A DNA stretch of 34,744 nt from Candidatus Colwelliibacteriota bacterium. GTDB taxonomy: Bacteria; Patescibacteriota; Minisyncoccia; UBA6257; Colwellbacteraceae. The notes beneath the pieces were generated by a model. The model was not told the origin of the DNA, made no database searches, and was given only the letters and a program-made list of their open reading frames with translations. Made by a program: the position numbers and the translations under genes. The stretch is taken from positions 1 through 34,744 of the forward strand of contig JALOAR010000004.1 of NCBI GenBank assembly GCA_023228665.1, in the 5' to 3' direction. Of this stretch, positions 30,697-34,744 are shown one piece after another; within the stretch, counting starts at the first letter, position 1, and each line of letters starts with the position of its first letter.

Positions 30697-31251
30697 ATGG
30701 ACAATAAAAAAATATTAATAGTAGGCGGGGTGATAGCCGGGTTTTTAATTTTTGCCATTGCCTTGATTTACTTGTTGAATAAGCCGTCGGTTAACCCAGA
30801 GAACGCGGGTCTTGAAGCGGGAGAGGAGCAGGGCTTTCCTACAAGCGAGACTCGATCTGAAGCGCCTACTGACATCGAGGTACCTGAATTAGGGGATGAA
30901 GTCGGCGACGGGTCGGTTGCCGTTCCGGTCGGGGTGACTAGTGCTGCTCCGGGAGTTGAGGCGCAACTTCGAACATTTAATATTAGCGCTGAAAATAGTG
31001 CTTTTAAGCCTTCGACTATTATTGTAAATCAGGGCGATACCGTACATATTAACTTTACTGCCATTGACGGCATTTACGATATGACTATGCCGGATTATGG
31101 CCTTAAGCAAACCGCAAATGAGGGGCAGACTAAAGTGTTTGAATTTCAAGCAGCCAGTTATGGCCAGTATGTTTTTTATTGCGAGTCTTGCGGAGGAATA
31201 GATTCTGATACTAAGGGATACATAATTATTAAACCTCGTGCGGAGCTTTAA
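30697..31251 (+). CDS. Membrane-anchored cupredoxin-fold protein lacking copper histidines
   Basis: A 184-residue protein with one N-terminal helix (ILIVGGVIAGFLIFAIALIYLL), an acidic Gly/Glu linker of about 60 residues, and a cupredoxin domain similar to COX2/CuA: FNISAENSAFKPSTIIVNQG, DTVHINFTAIDGIYDMTMPDYG, then GQYVFYCESCGGIDSDTKGYIII. The CuA cysteine pair is retained but spaced CxxC rather than CxxxC, and both usual histidines are replaced (Asp in YDMTMP and in GIDSD). It may therefore not bind copper in the classical way, and the cysteines could form a disulfide. Role unknown; anchored on the outer face. Confidence 0.8.
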   Translation: MDNKKILIVGGVIAGFLIFAIALIYLLNKPSVNPENAGLEAGEEQGFPTSETRSEAPTDIEVPELGDEVGDGSVAVPVGVTSAAPGVEAQLRTFNISAENSAFKPSTIIVNQGDTVHINFTAIDGIYDMTMPDYGLKQTANEGQTKVFEFQAASYGQYVFYCESCGGIDSDTKGYIIIKPRAEL

Positions 31252-31350
31252 CTGGAGGAGGCGATTTTGGAGCATAACAGTGATATTTTTAGAGGATTAA
31301 TTATTTTCCACATCTTTAAGATTTAAATGAATGCTATAATGAATTCATAT

Positions 31351-32028
31351 ATGAAGTGGAAAGCTTTTTTTCTTGCTTTAGTCTTCGGAGCAGTTTTTTC
31401 TTCTCCGGTTTTTGCGTGGACTAATCCAGCGGCAAATCCGGCGACGGGGGGAGGAACAATAATTGCGGAACAGGGTTCTCCGGCAAATGTGATTTATATA
31501 AAATCTAACGGGAATGTAGGGATAGGGACTAGCAATCCTGCTGCGAAATTGGAAGTTAGCGGGCTGGGAAATCAAAATATAACTATAACTTCAACTAACC
31601 ATAGTGATGCGGGTCTTATTTTGATGAGGAATGAAAATTCTTATTTTGACTGGAAGATGGTAGACAGCGGGGGAAATTTATTGTTTCAAAGAAGCGCCGA
31701 TGACGGATTAAATTGGAGCACTAATGTATTTTTTGGAGGGAGCAGCACTACAAATGGAATGGTTGGAATAGGGACGACTTCGCCAACAGTAAAGCTTGAA
31801 GTCGCTGGAACCGTGAAAGCTACTGCTTTTGAAGGCCCTCTTTCAGGAACTATATCAGCGCCTAATGTTTCAGCGGGAGAGTTTGGGGCCAATACGGGAG
31901 GGGGGAATTATAGTTTTCCCGGGCATGTCGGTTTCGGAAATTTTACGGTGCGTTATGTAACTGCGGACAGTATAGGAATATATGATTCTGTAGGGGCTTT
32001 AGTAGTGGAGTTTGATGAAGGAATTTAG
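31351..32028 (+). CDS. Secreted protein with tail-fibre-like VGIGT repeats
   Basis: A 225-residue exported protein. MKWKAFFLALVFGAVFSSPVFAWT is a signal peptide cut after VFA. The mature part contains two copies of a motif common in tail-fibre and surface proteins: GNVGIGTSNPAAKLEVSG and GMVGIGTTSPTVKLEVAG, followed by a beta-rich end (TVRYVTADSIGIYDSVGALV). Two ATG codons lie further upstream, but TATAAT at 31335-31340 overlaps them, leaving the ATG at 31351, with the signal peptide starting directly, as best choice. It is probably on the cell surface or in an appendage. It precedes the Tat locus but is separated from it by a terminator. Confidence 0.8.
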   Translation: MKWKAFFLALVFGAVFSSPVFAWTNPAANPATGGGTIIAEQGSPANVIYIKSNGNVGIGTSNPAAKLEVSGLGNQNITITSTNHSDAGLILMRNENSYFDWKMVDSGGNLLFQRSADDGLNWSTNVFFGGSSTTNGMVGIGTTSPTVKLEVAGTVKATAFEGPLSGTISAPNVSAGEFGANTGGGNYSFPGHVGFGNFTVRYVTADSIGIYDSVGALVVEFDEGI

Positions 32029-32067
32029 AAATAAGTATTAAATCTTAAATTTCAAAAGTAAGTTATC

Positions 32068-32090
32068 CCCCCGCTTTGGCGGGGGATTTT
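32068..32090 (+). terminator. Terminator of the VGIGT-repeat gene
   Basis: CCCCCGC/GCGGGGG stem (32068-32074 with 32079-32085), TTTG loop, then ATTTT. Confidence 0.8.
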
Positions 32091-32095
32091 GTATA

Positions 32096-32135
32096 GATTC
32101 CCGATAAATTACTAATGCAATTTTCGGGAATGACA
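32096..32135. repeat. REP-like palindrome
   Basis: A hairpin with ATTCCCG at one end and CGGGAATGACA at the other, of the same family as the 25501-25616 pair (shared TGTCATTCCC end), but with a different A/T-rich middle. A possible half-copy (ACGGGAATGA) lies at 32196-32205. The remaining spacer up to tatC has no gene. Confidence 0.55.
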
Positions 32136-32225
32136 TATTTTTAAAAAAATTTCAAAAATCAATTTAGAGGAATAAATCTGAATACTCGTTTTTTACGGGA
32201 ATGATTTTTTAATAAGGAATAATAA

Positions 32226-32255
32226 TTGGTGTATGGATTGCCGGTAAGTTAGAAT
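32226..32255 (+). promoter_or_regulatory. Promoter of tatC
   Basis: TTGGTG (32226-32231), 18-base spacer, TAGAAT (32250-32255), and the ATG 7 bases later. Predicted leaderless. Confidence 0.5.
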
Positions 32256-32262
32256 TTAATAT

Positions 32263-33108
32263 ATGAGTCTTTTGTTTGATGAAATAAAAGCTTTTAAGAA
32301 TATTTTTGTGCCGTGGATTTATTTTTTTACGGGGCTTACTTTTATGCTCTTTGGTTTGGGAATTAAGGCCGTTGAATTTTTTGGAAGAAAAATATATTTG
32401 CTTTTTCCGGCGGAGAGATCTGTTGCGGCGGAAGCATTTTTAAAAATGAAAGAGGCTTTGGTTCCCGAGGGAGTAGAGTTTATTGTTACCGAGCCGGTCT
32501 CCGCTTTCGTGGTTCAAATCGGGGTGGCGCTTGCCATATCTTTTATTATTACTTCACCCTTCTTTTTTTATAGGCTGATGAAGTACATATCAGGGGCTTT
32601 ATATAAAAAAGAAAGAAAGGTATTAAATAAAATATTTATTCCTTCAGCTTTTCTTTTTTCCGCCGGGGCTTTGTTTGGCTATTTCGCCATACTTCCGCCG
32701 ACGTTTAATGTTCTTTATAGATATGCGGACAATATAGGCGCAAAATCATTTTTTTCCGTATCTGATTTTGCCGTTTTTACGCTTGGCTTTACTCTCGCTT
32801 GCGGGATTATGTTCTTGTTGCCGGTAGGAATGGCGATACTTAATTCTATAGGCGTTACCAATAGGGATGTTTGGAGGGATAACTGGCGCTATGCATTCTT
32901 AATTTTTCTAGTCCTGTCTGCTATAATTACGCCAGATGGAAGCGGAATCACAATGATAATGCTTTCAGTGCCATTGACTGGGCTTTACTTTGTTGGATCA
33001 ACCTCGGGGATTCGGCGAGACAAGCCAATGCCTAAGAGAAGCAATTCTTCATTGGAAGCGCGGCGTGGCAAGAGCGGTCGAAAACTAATAAAAAAGAAGA
33101 AAAAATAA
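32263..33108 (+). CDS. tatC: Sec-independent translocase TatC
   Basis: Receptor subunit of the twin-arginine pathway, which exports folded proteins. Six hydrophobic segments are visible in 281 residues, including WIYFFTGLTFMLFGLGI, FVVQIGVALAISFIITSPFF, FSAGALFGYFAILPPTF and YAFLIFLVLSAIITPDGSGI. The TatC marks are EPVSAFVVQIGVA (as in the F.T.P.EAF region), SAGALFGYF, and ITPDGSGITMIMLSVPLTGLYF, the late PLxxLYE region. The usual N-terminal HLxELRxR is degenerate. The C-terminus has a strongly basic tail (RRDKPMPKRSNSS...KKKKK) not typical of TatC. TatA and a Tat-signal protein follow directly. Confidence 0.93.
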   Translation: MSLLFDEIKAFKNIFVPWIYFFTGLTFMLFGLGIKAVEFFGRKIYLLFPAERSVAAEAFLKMKEALVPEGVEFIVTEPVSAFVVQIGVALAISFIITSPFFFYRLMKYISGALYKKERKVLNKIFIPSAFLFSAGALFGYFAILPPTFNVLYRYADNIGAKSFFSVSDFAVFTLGFTLACGIMFLLPVGMAILNSIGVTNRDVWRDNWRYAFLIFLVLSAIITPDGSGITMIMLSVPLTGLYFVGSTSGIRRDKPMPKRSNSSLEARRGKSGRKLIKKKKK

Positions 33109-33109
33109 A

Positions 33110-33298
33110 ATGGGTTTTACAGAATTAGCAATTATAGTTGTTCTTGCCTTAATAGTTTTTTTCGGCGGAAAGAAGATTGCCGAACTTTCCAAGTCTGCCG
33201 GACGGGCGACAGCTGAATTTAAGAAAGGCAAAATGGAGGCCGAAAAAGAGCTAAATGAAATGATAAAAGAAAGCTCTTCAGATGAAAAAAAAGAGTAA
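33110..33298 (+). CDS. tatA: Sec-independent translocase TatA/TatB-type subunit
   Basis: Pore-forming small subunit of the Tat system, 62 residues. One N-terminal helix (ELAIIVVLALIVFFGG) leads to the FFGGKKIAELSKSAGRATAE hinge and amphipathic helix, then a charged tail. The FGxxKLPEL hallmark of TatA is seen as FGGKKIAEL. The ATG is just after the tatC stop (gap of 1 base). It overlaps the next gene by 17 bases, so all three are expressed together. No separate TatB is visible; a two-component TatAC system is likely. Confidence 0.93.
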   Translation: MGFTELAIIVVLALIVFFGGKKIAELSKSAGRATAEFKKGKMEAEKELNEMIKESSSDEKKE

Positions 33299-33587
33299 AA
33301 AAATAATTAGAATTAATAGAAACAGGAGAAAGTTTCTTAAGCTCATTGCTTTTGGCGGAGTGTCTTTGCTGGCAATGAAGTTTTTTGGGAGTAAAGCTTT
33401 AGCTCTTGCTTCTTCTGCTTCCGCAAAAAGTGCTAGCTCTTCTAAAAAGGATCGAGCAAAGCAGGTAGCAGAAACAGATAACAGCAGCGTGTCCGGAAAG
33501 GATATAAATATGGTCGAGAACGATAACGGCGTTGTGTTTGTTGATAGGAGAACGGGGGAAGAAATATTTATTCTTGAAAAAGATTAA
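33282..33587 (+). CDS. Small protein with twin-arginine signal, Tat substrate encoded with its translocase
   Basis: Unrecognised 101-residue protein. The N-terminus has the Tat consensus NRRKFLKLIAFGG after a highly basic lead (MKKKSKKIIRINR), a hydrophobic stretch (LIAFGGVSLLAMKFFG) and an AxA-like cut near ALALASS. The mature part is short: a Ser/Lys-rich linker (SASAKSASSSKKDR), then SGKDINMVENDNGVVFVDRR and TGEEIFILEKD. No cofactor motif is seen. Co-translation with tatCA suggests it is a dedicated substrate. The FVDRRTGEEIFIL end may be a small beta-strand unit. It starts inside tatA (17-base overlap). Confidence 0.82.
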   Translation: MKKKSKKIIRINRNRRKFLKLIAFGGVSLLAMKFFGSKALALASSASAKSASSSKKDRAKQVAETDNSSVSGKDINMVENDNGVVFVDRRTGEEIFILEKD

Positions 33588-33589
33588 AA

Positions 33590-33844
33590 ATGGCAATTAA
33601 AATCTCTAAAAACAGGATAGATATGGACGGCAAGCCTATTAGGAATGCAGGCCGCATAGATGCAACTGAAGTTCACGGAATAGTTTATTATTCCGATGTC
33701 CATTTTGAGGAGAGGGAATGCGCTATTTGTGGCAAAAAGTTTAAGCCTGGAGACGGCGTAGGTCTTTATGTAAGGCGGGTTACTGGGAAGGGCACAGACT
33801 TAATTCCTGCCCATATATCCTGTTTTCAAAAAAAGAAAGATTAA
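33590..33844 (+). CDS. Small protein with a CxxC...HxxC zinc knuckle
   Basis: Unrecognised 84-residue protein. The start (KISKNRIDMDGKPIRNAGRI, DATEVHG) resembles the N-termini of tail-fibre-type beta proteins. It is followed by ECAICGKKFKPGDGVGLYVR and HISCFQKKK, where CxxC and HxxC would bind one zinc ion (treble-clef-like). No signal or membrane segment. The gene starts 2 bases after the Tat substrate stop, so it belongs to the same operon. Function unknown. Confidence 0.72.
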   Translation: MAIKISKNRIDMDGKPIRNAGRIDATEVHGIVYYSDVHFEERECAICGKKFKPGDGVGLYVRRVTGKGTDLIPAHISCFQKKKD

Positions 33845-33863
33845 TTAAAGCAAATAAGAAATA

Positions 33864-34208
33864 ATGGCATTTGAATGGAAATTAATAGGCGATGAGGGGG
33901 AAAATCCGGAAAATCGCCGGGATAGTTCTGCTTCTCAAGATAATATCGAGAAGAATGATTCTCCGAGGGGAGAAAATATTCAGAATAAGCCTTTGGAAGA
34001 TAAGTCTTCGGAGGAGTTTTCTGGGTCTCAAGATAATAAAGAAGAAGGATGGTCCGGAGGCATCAGTGTTTGTACGAGTGATTGTTCGGCTGACGATTCT
34101 TCGGAAAATACAGCTGAAAAATCGGGATATAACAGCACTTATGATTCTCAAGTCTGTTCTTCTTACGATGGCGGAGTGAATTCTACGGAGAACTCTGTTG
34201 TCGCTTAA
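33864..34208 (+). CDS. Low-complexity protein with MAF[ED]W N-terminus
   Basis: Unrecognised 114-residue protein, acidic, rich in Ser, Asn, Asp and Glu, with no hydrophobic segment. The start MAFEWKLIGDEGENPEN is shared in pattern with the next gene (MAFDWSALGAGDPIEN). The middle is polar and disordered-looking. The C-terminal third has cysteines and tyrosines in a spaced pattern (VCTSDCSADD, GYNSTYDSQVCSSYDGGVNS). Another frame over the same bases is open but is Arg/Ile-rich and looks spurious. It lies 19 bases after the zinc-knuckle gene, same strand. A secreted or modified peptide role is conceivable only. Confidence 0.68.
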   Translation: MAFEWKLIGDEGENPENRRDSSASQDNIEKNDSPRGENIQNKPLEDKSSEEFSGSQDNKEEGWSGGISVCTSDCSADDSSENTAEKSGYNSTYDSQVCSSYDGGVNSTENSVVA

Positions 34209-34251
34209 AAATGTAAATCAAAATTGCGGAGTATTATAGGGGAAAAATATA

Positions 34252-34744
34252 ATGGCGTTTGACTGGAGCGCTCTTGGCGCCGGTGATCCAATTGAAAATG
34301 AGGATATCAGCGAGATACAAGCAAACCTGGAATCGATATATTCGACTCTGGGTATTAATCGATCAGGATGCACTGGTCCGGGCTGGGTTGAGCTGCCGGT
34401 TTCCGGGGGCGACCCTGTTTCTACGGCTCCATACTTGGAACTTAGAAATGTAATTGATTATGCGCATGACAATAATTGCGTTTCTCATAATTCCGGACAT
34501 GATGCGGCTTATAATATTGCGCATGATGCTACAGTGGAGGCGACGCATGATACGGATCATAACGGAAGCGATTATACTACTTATTTATCTACTCATAATG
34601 ATACTGTCCGTACTTCTAACTGGACTCCACATAACAGCGCATATGATGCCACAGTAAGGGCGACGTACAATTCGGGTTATGATTCAGATGATTACGCTAC
34701 TCACCTTGAAACTCATAACGATACTGTTCGCACTTCCAACTGGA
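34252..34744 (+). CDS. Asp/Thr/His/Asn-rich 40-residue-repeat protein, truncated by the window end
   Basis: Open frame from ATG 34252 to the window edge (164 codons, no stop). The start MAFDWSALGAGDPIEN matches the pattern of the upstream gene. A short globular-looking part (CTGPGWVELPVSGGDPVSTA, then PYLELRNVIDYAHDNNC) leads to repeats of 40 residues starting at 34525 and 34645, each DATV.AT...DY.T.L.THNDTVRTSNW. In the last 33 bases of the shared block all four nucleotide differences between the copies are synonymous, which proves coding and selection on the protein. Rich in His, Asp, Asn and Thr; no signal visible. Metal binding or a fibrous surface role is possible. Confidence 0.8.
   Translation, partial: MAFDWSALGAGDPIENEDISEIQANLESIYSTLGINRSGCTGPGWVELPVSGGDPVSTAPYLELRNVIDYAHDNNCVSHNSGHDAAYNIAHDATVEATHDTDHNGSDYTTYLSTHNDTVRTSNWTPHNSAYDATVRATYNSGYDSDDYATHLETHNDTVRTSNW

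Noticed and set aside
33882..34179. Arg/Ile-rich frames over the MAFEW gene, on both strands
   Set aside because: The AT- and GA-rich low-complexity DNA leaves several frames open; only the MAFEW frame has a start pattern shared with its neighbour.
34525..34744. CRISPR-like or tandem DNA repeats
   Set aside because: The period is 120 bases, in frame, with synonymous differences; this is a protein repeat.

Overview
The window looks like a chromosomal piece of a small-genome, moderately AT-rich bacterium of the Candidate Phyla Radiation (Patescibacteria), most likely Parcubacteria-like. This is inferred from gene content and style, not from a marker tree. The signs are a minimal IF-2 that starts directly at the G domain, a ValRS without the C-terminal arm, an eukaryote-type IleRS, RNase J together with RNase Y, free-standing homing-type endonucleases beside tRNAs, many orphan membrane or secreted proteins, and almost no biosynthetic metabolism. 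Standard code is used (TGA is a stop).

Layout. 1-4.3 kb: 3' part of ileS carrying an inserted histidine-phosphatase domain, converging on trpS. 4.3-10.3 kb (minus): gpmI, a YvlD-like membrane protein, secG, an oligopeptide-binding-type protein, a cupin, tRNA-Leu(CAG), then rnj. 10.4-12.3 kb (plus): rny and an HU gene. 12.3-14.7 kb (minus): a membrane protein, an ECF-like sigma factor, a one-TM candidate anti-sigma protein and a secreted acidic protein, with a symmetric divergent promoter at 14.74 kb. 15.1-17.6 kb: tRNA-Gly, tRNA-Arg(GCG), three orphan genes and a cupin, each minus-strand gene followed by its own terminator. 17.6-19 kb: tRNA-Ser with a duplicated 3' end and a LAGLIDADG endonuclease just upstream of it. 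19-20.8 kb: infB-rbfA. 20.8-22.2 kb: tRNA-Cys, tRNA-Leu(TAA) with a duplicated 3' end, then a cluster of very small genes with strong Shine-Dalgarno sites. 22.2-26.7 kb (minus): tsaD, a REP-like repeat pair, valS, a PrsW-type protease and hsp20. 26.8-28.6 kb: cysteine desulfurase and IscU-type scaffold. 28.6-29.1 kb: a broken tRNA-Glu, a GIY-YIG endonuclease and an intact tRNA-Glu. 29.1-32 kb: a membrane glycosyltransferase, a degenerate cupredoxin and a secreted repeat protein. 32.2 kb to the end: tatC, tatA, a Tat-signal protein, a zinc-knuckle protein and two low-complexity proteins with the same N-terminal motif; the last runs off the window with 40-residue repeats.

Themes. (1) Four of the seven intact tRNA loci have GC-rich palindromic or tRNA-derived debris beside them, and two have an endonuclease gene immediately 5' on the same strand; the tRNA-Glu locus is the clearest case of a tRNA-targeting mobile unit. 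(2) Initiation follows two styles: many housekeeping genes have a -10 box only about 7-14 bases before the start codon (leaderless or nearly so), while the orphan small genes carry textbook AAGGAGG sites. (3) The right end is a Tat export locus with its own substrate and unusual repeat proteins, the best candidate for an undescribed surface or secreted system.
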